From: Oscheius onirici
Lineage: Eukaryota > Nematoda > Chromadorea > Rhabditida > Rhabditidae
Reading direction: 5' to 3'
Assembly: GCA_932521025.1 (NCBI GenBank)
Contig: OW051468.1
Span: 3,534,064 to 3,598,063, forward strand
DNA: 64,000 bases
Shown: positions 43,918 to 55,421 of the stretch, piece after piece
Layout: each line of letters starts with the position of its first letter
How positions within the stretch are numbered: position 1 is the first letter of the stretch
Program-made: the position numbers and the translations under genes
The notes under the pieces: model-generated
The model's input: the letters and a program-made list of their open reading frames with translations, nothing else
Databases searched by the model: none
What the model was told of the DNA's origin: nothing

Positions 43918-44696
43918 CTTGTACTAAGAATTGGTGAGTTGAAATAATTGAAGAGACATGGGACATTTCAGCTTTATTGGCTAGACAGTTGTTAGATTCT
44001 AGTGTTATCACTTTTCCCAATGGAAGCCAAGAGAAAACCTCCGAGCTTCCTCTGAGATGATCTGACAGGAAGGAATGTGTCAGCTGTTTGTCACTTTTTG
44101 TCAAATTCTAATGGGGTTCATGTGGGTTGAGAGGTGTAACTGGAGACATTGGGACAGCTGTGCCACACTCATACATCCCAGGAAATGTCTTCTTCGTGAT
44201 CTCTTTCCTGCATAAATGACTCGTCATCTTCATCGTCAATTTATCACCTTGATTCAACTGACTGATTGTTCTGCACTAGACAGTTGCTCGTAGATTAAGA
44301 GTCGCTCTCACGTCCCTTTCGCAATCTCGGGTTTCCGCTCACAAGATGCTCTTTGGAAACAGCCCTTTTGGAATACTCCGTAATGACTTGTCCGAACTGA
44401 GAAAAACCTCTCATTTAGGGTCTTTCAGTCGCCGTCTTTCTATATTTTATAGCTTTCTTCTGGAGAGAATACGCTCTTTCGAAGAGTCTCTTCCAAAGTT
44501 AACCACATATTGCGCAAACTCAATATCTCCTGTTTCTCACTCATCTGATCATCTTTTTTTTCTGGACTAGAGTCTGCTTTGTCAGCTGATGAAGTCATTT
44601 AGACATTAAATAGCTTGGAACTTACTCTACCAAATGTAGTTTTGAAAAGAAACTTTTGTACCAGTCGGTAACCGAAGCAGTCGAACTTCTAACCTC

Positions 44697-46293
44697 ATGC
44701 TCTGTTCTGCTTTCGCCCTAGTTCCTCCAACTCTTCCTGCAATTGAAATTCAATTGAATCGTCAGAGTTCCTCTCCCTCTTATAATTCACCGGCTTTCAG
44801 AGCAATGCACAAATGGAAGTATGGGACGATTGTCTTCTTCCTCAGTCTAGGTAATTCACTTCTTTTTCATCTCCACAGTTACAATTTCAGTCCTCACAGC
44901 GATAGCTCTGCTCGTCTACTGGAACTTCAAGCACCATCAGTCTGAGATCAAGATAAAGTCGAAAGAAGAGTATCTGAGGGGTCTTGTCAATAAGGTCAAT
45001 AGTAATCCAACCAGTAGCTGGAAGGTCTGTCCGACTATCTTCTGATTCTGACTCTTTAGGCCAAGTACAACAAATTCGGCGAAACTGTTAGAACGTACGA
45101 TTTCCAAAGCTTGTCGAGAGATTTCTCCTGGGTCAAAAAGTACTACCAGGAGATCAAAGAGTACTCGGAGAGCGAGGGAATGAAGAGACACATCAGGTAG
45201 GCGTAAATCATTGGAAGTCTTTTTTTAGGGAACTCCAAGAACTGATAAAGACGCCCCTTCCCTCTCGTTTCGACGCCAGAGAGAAGTGGTCACACTGTCC
45301 CTCTCTTCACTACATACCTAATCAAGGAGGCTGTGGCAGTTGCTATGTGAGTACCTGAAAAAACATGGGAGACTTCAAATTTGTTCGATCATTCCTTCCA
45401 TAAAGACATCCTCGTTTCAGGCAGTGGCAGCAGTGAGTGTGGCCTCGGATCGTCTCTGCATCCACTCAAACGGTTCTTTCCGCTCCATTCTTTCCGTCCA
45501 GGATGCCCTGACATGTTGTGAAAACTGCGGTGGCTGTTTTGGAGGCGATCCTCTAAAAGTACTGAGCTACTTTGTCAAGGACGGCCTGGTCACAGGTACA
45601 TTTCGCCCCGATACCTCATTTTTCTCATAATTTTTGGGGGTCGCGACGGTTGCAAGCCGTACGAGTTCGATATAAAGTGCGGCGTTCCGTGTTCTCCGTC
45701 AACCTATCAAGAGAACGAGGCGACGAGAAGATGTGAGAAAACGTGTCAGGACATTTACTATCAGAGAGAATACAAGGAGGACAAGTATCATGGTAGGTTT
45801 CAATATACACTTGACGATAAAAAGTTTAGGAAGTTTTGCCTACTCTCTGGCCAAGAGACGATTCACTCTCATCAATCAGAACAACGAACACGTCGTGGTT
45901 CCGACCGTCTTTCATGCAATGAACCAGTCGATTCCGATGAATGAGAGCATGGTGCGGACTCAGTTTTAAAAAGAAAAAATACAGATTCAGGTTCTGGCTG
46001 TGCTCAAACACGAGATTATGACATACGGACCGATCACGCTAACTTTTCCAGTAACGGAAGAGTTTCTTCACTACAAGGAAGGAGTTTTCCGACCATTTCC
46101 TAAAGAGGACATGGACTCGCGGATTATCTACTGGCACGTGGTTCGACTGATTGGTTGGGGAAGAGAGCCGGACGGATCACAATATTGGCTGGCTGTAAAT
46201 AGTTTTGGAAACCATTGGGGCGACGCGGGCCTCTTCAGGATGAACATTGAGCTGCTTCAGGTGTACGGGTTAGAATACGAGGCTGTGTTGTGA
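44697..46293 (+). CDS. Membrane-anchored cathepsin B-like cysteine protease, divergent
   Basis: Papain-family (C1) protein. An N-terminal hydrophobic segment (GTIVFFLSLVLTAIALLVYW) without a cleavage site makes it a probable type II membrane protein. Propeptide-like helix, then mature-domain start 'PLPSRFDAREKW'. The catalytic triad is present: Cys in 'QGGCGSCYAVAAV', His in 'YWHVVRLIGWG', Asn in 'LAVNSFGNHWGD'. Flanking residues are unusual: CGSCW is CGSCY, GGHA is YWHV, NSW is NSF. The occluding-loop His pair of cathepsin B is absent. About seven exons. Activity may be altered or lost. The next gene, TRAF, ends 55 bases away, tail to tail. Confidence 0.88.
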
Positions 46294-46347
46294 CCACCGA
46301 ATAAATGAGCTTTATCTACCAGTTGACCCATGAAAACGCTTAAATGC

Positions 46348-47527
46348 TCAGAACTCTTCAATCTTCCTTTGTCTCGGTCCCATTTTGGTCAAATCGACGT
46401 AGATCTCGATGTAGATGTCGTCGAGAACACAATACTCGTCCAGTTTAGCTATCGGATAATACATCTGGAAACTTCTAGAGCTCAGAAATATTCATCACCT
46501 GGAAACCGAAGGCCCTGTTCCTGGCAACCACTGGACGTCCGAACTTTTCCAGACTTGGAGAGGCAGCTGGATCAAGAGTCCTTTCGTCTGCAAACGATGA
46601 TGAAATCATTGCACTCTACTCACGTCTGATAGAAGTTCCCGGCTTCCGCATGGCAAAGGTAACCGGACAGGGAAACGGCCATTCCAATATCGGGTCGTAG
46701 TCGCCTTTCAGAAGAGCCGCGAAGACGGAAATGTACTCCGTACGAGCTGGAGATATATTTCTTTAGTTCAAAAGATTTTTATACCTTCACCATCTCCGAA
46801 AGGATCCACAATGATGACCATCTTGTATCCGAATCGATGCGTCTCGAAAATATCGCTGAAACTCTCGTTCTCTCCCAATTCCCTTAAAACACACCTGTAA
46901 ATGAGATTAACTTTGTTCGGCTGCTTGTAGCTCGTGTACATAGCCTTTCCAATATCGAAGATTTTGAAGACAAACTGTGGTCCGAACTTTCGGACGACTA
47001 TGCCAGCTTGATCCTGTACAATCCAGTGCTGAATGGCAATCTGCTGAAGCAGTTGGAAGGACTGCTGGGTGTCCTGTCCCAGTTTCTGCAGTTCCTTCGC
47101 CATCAGGGCCATGTGATAGTCTCTGGAAAGACTTTTTAGGCAAATAACTTCAGTACTTGTCATCTCTGATGTGAATCTGAATGTCGCGCTGTTTCTCAAT
47201 CTTCTGACAGCCGAAGAGTTTGAAAGGACAGATCTTCTCTCCCGGCTTCAGAACCAAATCCTCTTCTTTTTTTTTAGGAACTTCTTCAATGAAAATGTTA
47301 ATCTTTTCCTCCACGACAATAATATCTCCAAGCGGTTTAGGGCTTCCAGCTCGCGACTCAATTTCCACTGGAATCAGAGCAGAGATTCCAGTTTGAGGAC
47401 GACGTGGGGATAGTCGTGGTGTCTGGTCTTTCCTATTGGAAATGGAACCGCAATCTACCGTAACCAGACTTCCAGGACCGTCGTTTCTCTTGACATGAAT
47501 AGTTTTCGGCAAAGTGTTGTTTTCCAT
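46348..47527 (-). CDS. TRAF-domain (MATH) signalling adaptor
   Basis: Adaptor resembling TNF-receptor-associated factors, short form. N-terminal 125 residues are low-complexity and end in a zinc-finger-like 'ICPFKLFGCQKIEKQRDIQI'. A short coiled segment ('MAKELQKLGQDTQQSFQLL') leads into the C-terminal TRAF/MATH fold: 'FGYKMVIIVDPFGDGEGART', 'ALLKGDYDPILEWPF', 'FGRPVVARNRAFGF' and the end 'LDDIYIEIYVDLTKM'. No RING domain. Five exons. A TAK1 kinase gene lies 8 kb away, and TRAF-TAK1 signalling is established elsewhere, but a functional link here is only inference. Confidence 0.88.
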
Positions 47528-47800
47528 CGGTTTTGGGAGAAAGAGTCACTCCTGTTAGAGAGTTGTGAGGCGACTGTCTCTCCCGTTTCTACGGACTACT
47601 GCCGCGGGTTGCTTGGCTACTTTATTGGTAGAGATTTTTGGGAAAAGAGTTAGAGAAAAGTTTATTTCGGCGTCATATTGTCCCATATCCGTACAATTGG
47701 ACCTGGCGAATTCCAACAGGGAGATGGACTTCGTTCCTTCGTCACTGTCGTGTTTAGCATAGCACATGCAGTCCTTTAAGTTTGTTCGTTTAGGTTTCTT

Positions 47801-50800
47801 TCACAAAACTTGCATGTTTCTGTTAGCCATGGATATTGCGTCTCTGACAGTCGGGAAGAATCTCTCCAGACCTAGGAGTTTGTAAAAGTTTGCAGAGGCT
47901 AGCACTCTCCGAACTTCTTCTGTAACTTTTCTTTGCAAAGAATGGAAGATAAATCTACCCGAAGTCCCTGCTATATAAACGATGACTTTTTTTTCTTTCA
48001 GATCCGCACAGACTTCTTTCAGAACACTCACTCCGACTGAATCCATGTAGACCATGGCCGAACAGTCAATCACTAGGAACTTAGGAGATTGAGTGAGGCG
48101 GATTGGTCTCTTTGGGACATCCCATTCTTCCATTGTCCTTTGAACGGCGTTTTTGAATCTGAACCGAATAAATTCCTGTACTCTTAGACTGACCTGTCCC
48201 CGTTTGTGAACTGCAACGGTCCCTCAAATCTGACAAGCGCCACATCAGCCCCGTGTTCCTTCTCTTCTTCCGGAATAAAGTACTGCCAATGTGGCCACTG
48301 TGTCCTCATGACCACAGTCAAGATGGAAAAGATTAGAGCTATGCCAAGTCCTTCCATCACATCTACACATGTTGTGGCAAAAAATGCCACAATCCAAGTC
48401 AGAGAGTCGAACTTAGAGATCTTCCAAAGCGACACGGGCTCGGTGATCTTTTCGAACATGGACTGCAAAGCAATAGTGATGATGGAGGCGAGAACACACT
48501 GAAATTAATAGTTCTTGAACAATGTCTAAAGTGACCCTCGGGAGTGTTGTCAATAGAGGTCCCAACCAGATGATAATGGCTAGGAGAAGGAGACAACTGA
48601 AGAGAGTAGAGAGCTGTGTCCGAGAGCCACTTCGGACGCTGACCATCGTTCTTCCCAAAGCTGTTGACACGGCGTAGATGGGGAAGAAGGAGCCGAGACA
48701 ACTGCTCAATCCAAGGGCGTACAGCTCCTGAAAAGTTCAGATACTGAGCCCATGTTAGCTCCATTCTAGAAAGATCTGTTCAGGATTTGGACCTGATTTA
48801 GGGACAGCGTGCGCTTCGTACTATAACTCCATCTTCCCCTACCTGATTAGTGTCAATTTTGTAGTAAAACTTGTTCGCGAGCATCTTCGACATGCTCACA
48901 TGCACAGCTATCGTAACAACTGCAGCAGAAGCTGACGGAAGAATGGCATATTTGACTAGATGGAGAGGCGGAAGTTCGGGAGTTGGAACTCTAAACCTTG
49001 TTCTCACTTGTCGTTTCAAAAACCGACCCCGCTGGAATAGCTCCTACAATCAGAACTTTGTAAGACTCGTTCCATGAGAAGTAAAATGATAAGAAGGCTG
49101 TTAGAATGACGAGAATGAGTTCGTATGGAATTGGTAGTCGGAGGTTGCACTTTTTGGTGAGGAAGGGAGAGACGAACTGTTTTCCGACGAACAAGAAGGC
49201 CATTGAAAGAAAGGAGATGAGAAGAGTTGCCAAATTTGTTTCCGGGATTGCCTTCACAAGGTCAAAAAGCCGCTGAAAGAGGAGTTGAAAGTGCTGAGAG
49301 AAGAACCTACCACAAAGACGTAGCCCGGTCCATGTGACTTGGGGACTTCAACGCCGAGAATGTCGTCGAGTTGTGCTACGAGCACGTGCACGGCTGCTCC
49401 TGAAAAAAACAACGAAAGTTTGCAGTTTTAAAACGCAAAAAGAAAGACGGTTTTAGATACTGCTGCTGTTACCTGAGGTAGTTCTATATAAGAGGCTGAC
49501 TGATTGTGAGAAGAAGATCTTGGATGGAATGATAGAAACATCAACGAAGAGTGACGAGCAAAACTAACTCCTAAAGATTGACTTGCCAATGATCTCTGAC
49601 TACTCTAACAATTGACTTTCGATATCCCTGTTAGTACTTTTTAAAAGTTTTGTAAAGATTCATAACAAATAACTATTCTATTCAGCAAATCCTCCAAATT
49701 GAGAATTACCGTAAGACGACAGTTCCAGACTGAAGTCACTCGACTAGCTGCTCGTCTCCAAGATGGCCGAAGCTGCCTCTCTTGCCCCAGTCACTGCCAT
49801 CGAGCCGACTACCCAGCAGCAGTGTCTCCTGTCTTCTACTACGGCCAAGGAACTGTCGACTGCGGAACAACAGCTGTCTGCTTCTGCTCCTACGACCACG
49901 ACGGACAAGAAACTGCCGACTGCCAGTGGATCTACCGGTGTCTTGGAGGGACTGCGCCAGGCTCATGCGGACTTTGTCGCGTGGCTCCACCAGCCCCACG
50001 GAACCATCATCGATGCAGAGATGGCCAAGTGTGAAGCCAGAGGAGTCGAGAGGAAGTTTGTCGGGTACAGTCTCGGCGTGCTGGCTGTGGCTCTGCTCTT
50101 CACCAGTATCGGACCTCTGCTGGCCAACATCATCTGCATCGCCTACCCGATCCGTCTCGGCTACCACATTCTGCGCGGACCGTCGAACGAGTCGCATCGT
50201 CTCGTCGCCTACTGGACCACCTTCGGACTCTTCTCTCTCAGCGACTACTACCTCGACGAGTGGACTCTCTACTGGATTCTGAAGGTCGTCGCCGCCGTCT
50301 TCCTCTATCTGCCCCAGACCCAGGGAGCCCTTCTCATTTACAAGAAAGTCTTGGAGCCCGTGGCCGACGTGATCCTCCAGATAACCGACCAGATCAACAA
50401 TAAACTTGTCTAGGTCGCTATTTCTTACCAGTTGTGAAGCCTGAAACCAAAGGCGCTGAAAAGTAGGACAGAATGAACTGTAGTCGTAGTAGTCCACATA
50501 AGATCTGAACCAAGGTTGGGCGAATGTGCGTGTTCGCTTAACAAACAAAAAAGTGAAAATGTTCGCTGTTCGGGGCTCAAACAGAGTTCAAAAGGGCACG
50601 CACACGAATATTTTATCCAGTACTAATGACTACCCATAAACTGTCGGAGTCAAAGGCACCAAAATTTTCTTAGCCCCTTGAAAATCCTACTATTTGAAGT
50701 TTTATACTAATTCTTCTTTTTCGCGAAGTTAATCATCAAACGACTGATTCTTACAAGAAAACAGTGATTTGGGGGGGGGGGGTATTCGTGAAATGTTCGA

Positions 50801-52008
50801 GCTGTGTTCGTATTCGCATGTTCGCGAACGAACACTGGAACAGCGAACAGTTCGTGTTCAGTTTGCACGCGAACAAAAAGTTCACTGTTCGGTTCTGTCT
50901 AACAAATTGAGAGAATGTTCGGTTAGTGCTCGCCTAACTCTGTTCTGAACCCTGTTCTGTCCAAATGACTTTGTGCTCTCACCTGCCAAATCCCAATGCA
51001 GAAGGCCAAAGCTGTAGCCACATGTATAGCTGGAGCTCCAGTCTCTTCGACAATCTTCTCGGAACTGATTCCGGCCATTAGAGCCACCACAGCGAACGAC
51101 CCTAACTCTGACTTCTGAGGAAAAGAAACAAGAATTCAAACCCAGAGAAGTGTGTCTGGAAGTACCGAAGAGCATGTAGAAGAAGGATGGGAAGCAGGAG
51201 GCATAGAGGCCGTAGACTGGAGCTACTCCAGCCAAGACAGAGTAGGCGATTCCTTGTGGGACGTGCATAATTCCAGTAGTTAGTCCTCCAACGATATCCG
51301 AAAGAAGATTCTCTTTCCAAGAATATTTGGGAAGCCAGCTGACGATTGAAACGAAGGAGAGAAGAGTCGATCCGAGGGACGAAAAGGAACTGCATGGCTG
51401 GAGGAAGGACTGCTTGAGACGACGTCGAAAATGAGAGGAAGACGTCTCCAGAGGCAGATGGGTTCCGAATTCTGCGTCGAATTCTGTCTGAAAGTTTTTC
51501 TGGATTTTTAACAGTATATTTGGAATTGTTGTGGTCCAGTTGCACTGCTCACCTTGCGATAAGAGGTTCAGACATCAGGTTACTGTTCACAGCTGTGATC
51601 GTTAGTGACAGGAAAAGTTCTCTGTTCGAAGCGAAATGCGGTCAAGAACCTTTTTGGAAACGATTTCGTTCCATATGGAATGACCACTCGATGACTCGCT
51701 TTTGAGAAAATTCTCACTTTTGGAGTAAATTTGTAGGAAAACGAAAGAAAGTATGAGAAGAACCTAATGTATTTCTTTTTGAACAAATTCTGGAGTCATG
51801 CAGCCAATTGACCCAATGTCCTTTGCATCCGATTCGTAAACAGCTGTCTCGGTCAACACTGGCTCTAATTGATTTTTTTGTCTTTTCCTTTTAGTTTGAA
51901 CATTTTGCGTGTTTCCAGATATAAAATAACAAATCGAACCTGATTCATCGGCGGTCTTTCCGCTTTGTCGAGGGCATTAAATCGAAGTCGATCTAAAGGA
52001 GGAGACAT
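47801..52008 (-). CDS. SLC26/SulP anion transporter with STAS domain
   Basis: Multi-pass anion transporter. Start MSPPLDRLRFNALDKAERPP (exon 51953-52008), which joins in phase to the exon ending at 51487. 'WLPKYSWKENLLSDIVGGLT' and 'MHVPQGIAYSVLAGVAPVYGLYAS' are the SulP signature; 'GTSRHTSL', 'FAVVALMAG', and the small exon 50429-50504 ('LCGLLRLQFILSYFSAPLVS') follow, then helices to 48200. The C-terminal STAS domain has 'FLVIDCSAMVYMDSVGVSVL' and ends RFFPTVRDAISMANRNMQVL. About twelve exons. Intron 49398-50428 contains a complete REEP gene on the other strand. An in-frame cassette, PVLTETAVYESDAKD... at about 51800-51880, may be optional. Confidence 0.88.
49763..50413 (+). CDS. REEP/TB2-DP1 family ER-shaping protein, intronless, nested
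   Basis: Single frame of 216 residues. After a Thr/Ser/Ala-rich N-terminus the TB2/DP1/HVA22 domain is clear: 'ANIICIAYPIRLGYHILRG', 'HRLVAYWTTFGLFSLSDYYL', 'WTLYWILKVVAAVFLYLPQT' and 'GALLIYKKVLEP'. It includes two hairpin membrane segments that curve ER tubules (REEP5/YOP1 class). It lies antisense in an intron of the SLC26 gene; its stop is only 15 bases from the next host exon. Strong C/G-ending codon bias like the two intronless genes in fpgt. A retroposed copy is one explanation. Confidence 0.92.
   Translation: MAEAASLAPVTAIEPTTQQQCLLSSTTAKELSTAEQQLSASAPTTTTDKKLPTASGSTGVLEGLRQAHADFVAWLHQPHGTIIDAEMAKCEARGVERKFVGYSLGVLAVALLFTSIGPLLANIICIAYPIRLGYHILRGPSNESHRLVAYWTTFGLFSLSDYYLDEWTLYWILKVVAAVFLYLPQTQGALLIYKKVLEPVADVILQITDQINNKLV
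50510..50960. repeat. GTTCG/CGAAC-rich inverted repeat in SLC26 intron
   Basis: The left side (GTTGGGCGAATGTGCGTGTT, GTTCGCTGTTCGG) is inverted relative to the right (TTCGCGAACGAACAC, GTTCGGTTAGTGCTCGCCTA). At least ten GTTCG units are present. A G-run sits at 50771-50780. Likely a foldback element with imperfect ends. Confidence 0.55.
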
Positions 52009-52367
52009 TGAGGAAGAGGAATTGTTGATGGAGCTTGGAACGAAGATCGCACACCCCGCTCGGCTATTTAATTGAACGAGACGATCTTGCCAGATAAGCG
52101 GCAGACAACTGTTTATTCTCGCTCATTTGACTAATGGAAGAACTCTTGGAAAACGAAAACTAACCGCCACTCATGGTCAGACCAGCTGGTGACGAATGTC
52201 GACTGGATTAGCATATAATTTCGGCCCACTACCTTTGTTTCGAAAGTATTAGTTAGAAAGTTTCATATGAACTAGTGAATTTTACAGCCACCCGTCGAAT
52301 ATACAGACACAAGTAAAAGGTATGAGGTAAAACGCTGTGAGATCATGAGAAGAATGAGTGGTTTGAA
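52009..52367. other. Intergenic stretch between SLC26 start and LRR gene end
   Basis: No gene or clear repeat seen. It probably holds the promoter of the SLC26 gene on the minus strand. Confidence 0.35.
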
Positions 52368-54341
52368 TTAGGAGAAAATGGAGGGATTACGGGGAATTCG
52401 AAGAGGATCGGAGATGGGTCCTTCGGTGCCGTCTTGGTCAATTGCCCTCAATTGAATCGTGTGTTCGCTGTTGGGTTGCAAGTCGGTAATGCGGGCGGAT
52501 CGAGTATGCGCGTGAATGGTTCCACCTCTCAGACCGTCGATGTAGACATTGTAGCCTAAATTTCGGATTATCAGGAACTGGAAACTTTGTCTTACCTTGG
52601 ACATGCTTCAGTTCCCATTTGATTTCAACGTCAGAACTCTTTCGGCGAGTCATCGACAGCGCGACCGGCTTGGAAGGAACTGACAGACTGTCCAGCTTCT
52701 GCTGCATCTTCTTCAGCTCTTTCTAAAAATTTAGCGACTAAACTTTGCGTTGAACACCCAATATCGAAAGAAGGCCGGAAAAAGACTTACGTCGAATGAC
52801 TCCTTCTGCTCAACCAGTAAATTTGTGAGCTGTTCGTTGGTCTTAGAGAGGTTGTCACAGAATTCACTCAGAGCTACCATCTTGTCCTCCATCTCATTCA
52901 TACGCTCCTGTACTTCGAAATCATACTGAAAAAAATCAGTTTTTGTACGGAAAAAAACGCCACTTACTCCCGAATAGGTCAGCGCCGTGATATCGGCGAC
53001 TCCGAATTTCCTAGCTGGTGTACTGACACGTCTTCTGGACATCGGAGTAGAGACCGGCATGAACGGAACTCTTGGCGTGATACAGTCCGAACGTCTATCT
53101 TCTTCAGAATCGCTCTCGTCACAGGTCGAATTTCTTAACGGACTAGCCGTCAAATTTTGTGGTTCCACGGCAAGCTTCGTTCTAGCTTTGGGCTGTGGGG
53201 GCGTCTGCTGGACAGCTGGCGAGGTCTCCTGGGTTGGGAGAACAGGTAAATCCGAGTTGGCACGGCCAGGCAGCACTTCATACGACACGTCCTCGTCCTT
53301 TTCCCTCTCGCTGTCGCTCGTTATCGGAGCGGGAGGAGCAGAAGAAGTCAGTCGATTACCAACAGAGCCAGACCTTCTCATCATCGGCTTACGGCCACCT
53401 CCAGCTTCAATAATCCGTAGATTCTTGGTAATGCCGGAGCGACGACTCGACGTAGGAGAGACATCGGTTGTTTCGGGATCGGTGTTCTCTTTGCCCATAC
53501 GACGGTTCCAGTCAGCATGGGGCGAATGCGAAGAGAACTCGTCTTCAGTAGCCCGACTGACGGCTGGCGAAATGACCAACTGCTGTCGTGGAGTAATCTG
53601 CTTTACTGGATTCATCTTCTGGTAGCGTTCCTTCTCGTTGAGATATTTCATCATGTTGCCTTTCAGCGGAGTCGTGCTCTTCTCCTTGCTGACAAAATCG
53701 GCATTCTTTTTCGTCAAATAGTTCCAGATGTACTCGTGGGCCATCTGACCTCCCCCGGGAATGAACTCTTTCTTGGCTCCGGTCAGCTTTCCCGTTATCA
53801 GAAGGTGCTCTCCGCAGAGTACATCGGACGTCTCCACATCCACTCCGTCAATGTGTTCCAACTGGGGAAGAACGCACAGAATGAGATGACGGTAATTGAA
53901 CGGAGCATTCTCATCGGTTTTAGGAAGACAAGGTAGTGGAGCTGAAAGAAAAGTACAGATGCAAAATGTGAATATTATTTACATATAACGATATTGCTCA
54001 GTTTGGTGAAATGCCCGAGAAAGACAATATGGGAGATATCCTCGATTTTGTTAGAAGCAATGGCTAGTTCCTTCAATTTCCAGTTGATTTGATTGACCTT
54101 TTCCAAGCTGGTAAGCTCGTTTCCGGAGACATTCAAGACTTCTAGATTTGGTAAGCCGGAAAGGTCGGGCCAGGAGGTCAAGAACTTTCCTGATAGATCC
54201 AGAACTTTCAGTGTAAACGTCTGCAACTGCGATACAATCTGAAAGAACGAGAAAAGAATCTATGGAAAAAAGTTAGATCACCTTATTCGAATTGTTGGCA
54301 CAGTTTGGCTTCATCTGCCTTTCAACTTTGGGCTGTTCCAT
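52368..54341 (-). CDS. LRR, coiled-coil and FN3 domain protein
   Basis: Cytoplasmic, no signal or membrane segment. Start MEQPKVERQMKPNCANNSNK, just after a TTCCAG. LRRs follow: 'LKVLDLSGKFLTSWPDLSGL', 'LEVLNVSGNELTSLEKV' and 'LKELAIASNKIEDISHIVFL'. They are capped by 'LCVLPQLEHIDGVDV', the LRRcap of SDS22-like proteins. A long Ser/Pro-rich disordered region, a short coiled coil (ERMNEMEDKMVALSEFCDNL...) and a C-terminal FN3-like domain ('KPVALSMTRR...EIKWEL', 'ARITDLQPNSEHTIQLRAID') complete about 590 residues. The arrangement suggests a scaffold, possibly centrosomal or microtubule linked; exact orthologue not recognised. Confidence 0.8.
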
Positions 54342-54490
54342 GCTCGAAATTCCCGGCCTGGAAAGAACCATACGAATGAATGAAAATAGATAAAATCAAG
54401 CAGAGATTAACGTGATTGCTTCACTAGTCTTCGACGAAGTGTAAGTGGCAAAAATAGCAGCTTGGTTGAAAAACACAGGAGCAAAAGTCG

Positions 54491-55022
54491 GGGTCGAGGT
54501 CTTTATGTAGAAAATTTTTCTACATATAAAGTCGCATATCTTAGGATGTCACCTGCTGGATGAGAAGAAACTGGACAGTGGTGGAGACCTGAGAGCGGCG
54601 AAGGATTCCAAGAAACTACGGTTTCTACATGATACCCCTCGATTCCGTCAAAATAAACTTAAAATCTTGGGACGGAGAATTGATGTAAAAAAAAAAATTT
54701 CTACATAAATAGTCTATCCAAATTGAAAGTTTACTGAAGGCTTACTGTAGAATTTTTCGTGGCGGGACCAAGCACACCAGTCCTTTTAAATTTTCTTCAG
54801 TTTTCGTCGTTTTTTTAATTTTTATTTCACTTTTTTTTGTTACTTTTTGCTTCTGGAGAATGGAAAGACACATACCCGTGTTTGCAAGACAATATAACGT
54901 AGAAAAAAATCGGAAAAGATGCAAAAAATTTAATGGACTGGTGCGCTTGGTCCCGCCACGAAAAATTCTACAGTAAGCCCTCAGTAAACTTTCAATTTGA
55001 ATAAACTATAAAGTCCTCGACC
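54491..55022. mobile_element. Nested pair: GGGTCGAGG element split by a TA-type foldback
   Basis: The outer ends GGGTCGAGGTCTTTATGTAG and AAAGTCCTCGACCC match the intact short palindrome at 61621-61722. Between them, about 54712-55006, lies a second palindrome with arms CAAATTGAAAGTTTACTGA, GGCTTACTGTAGAATTTTTC and GTGGCGGGACCAAGC. Its borders are TA/TA within the outer arm. Confidence 0.75.
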
Positions 55023-55421
55023 CAAAATTCGAGAGAAAAAAATGGCAACGAAAAATTGAGAAGCAAAGGGTTCGCGGTGAAGATGGGCGGCAGTGAGCCC
55101 GCGAGTTCAAACTGCTGGTTTTCATAAATTTTATCTCCTGTTCTTCGGAAACCAAGAGAACTACTTCAGCTTACAAAAATGCTGGAAAGCCTAAAAAAGA
55201 ATGATAATCACCATTGGCAACGCTGAAAACAGCTTTTGAAAATCGGTACGTGAATAACCGTCAATATTTGGTCCTTTCGGACTTGAAACTGCAGACAATA
55301 GCTTTCTCGGGATTGACTCATATAAAAACCAGTATTGTTCGAGCATTCCTTGTACTTTCATTCACTTTGAACGTCATAACTTGATCTTAACTCACCCTCT
55401 CTCAATCTAATAGCCTTCAGG
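55023..55421. other. Upstream region of the TAK1 kinase gene
   Basis: No coding frame. It ends in a CCTTCAG acceptor one base before the kinase ATG, so an outron or 5' UTR intron is likely. Confidence 0.35.

Noticed and set aside
44346..44570. 74-codon ATG frame upstream of the cathepsin-like gene
   Set aside because: No acceptor, no donor, no similarity that I recognise, and Ser/Leu-rich composition typical of chance frames here.
49736..50548. 270-codon antisense frame across the REEP gene
   Set aside because: A shadow of the codon-biased REEP gene, except for its first part, which is the real SLC26 exon 50429-50504 read in a different frame.
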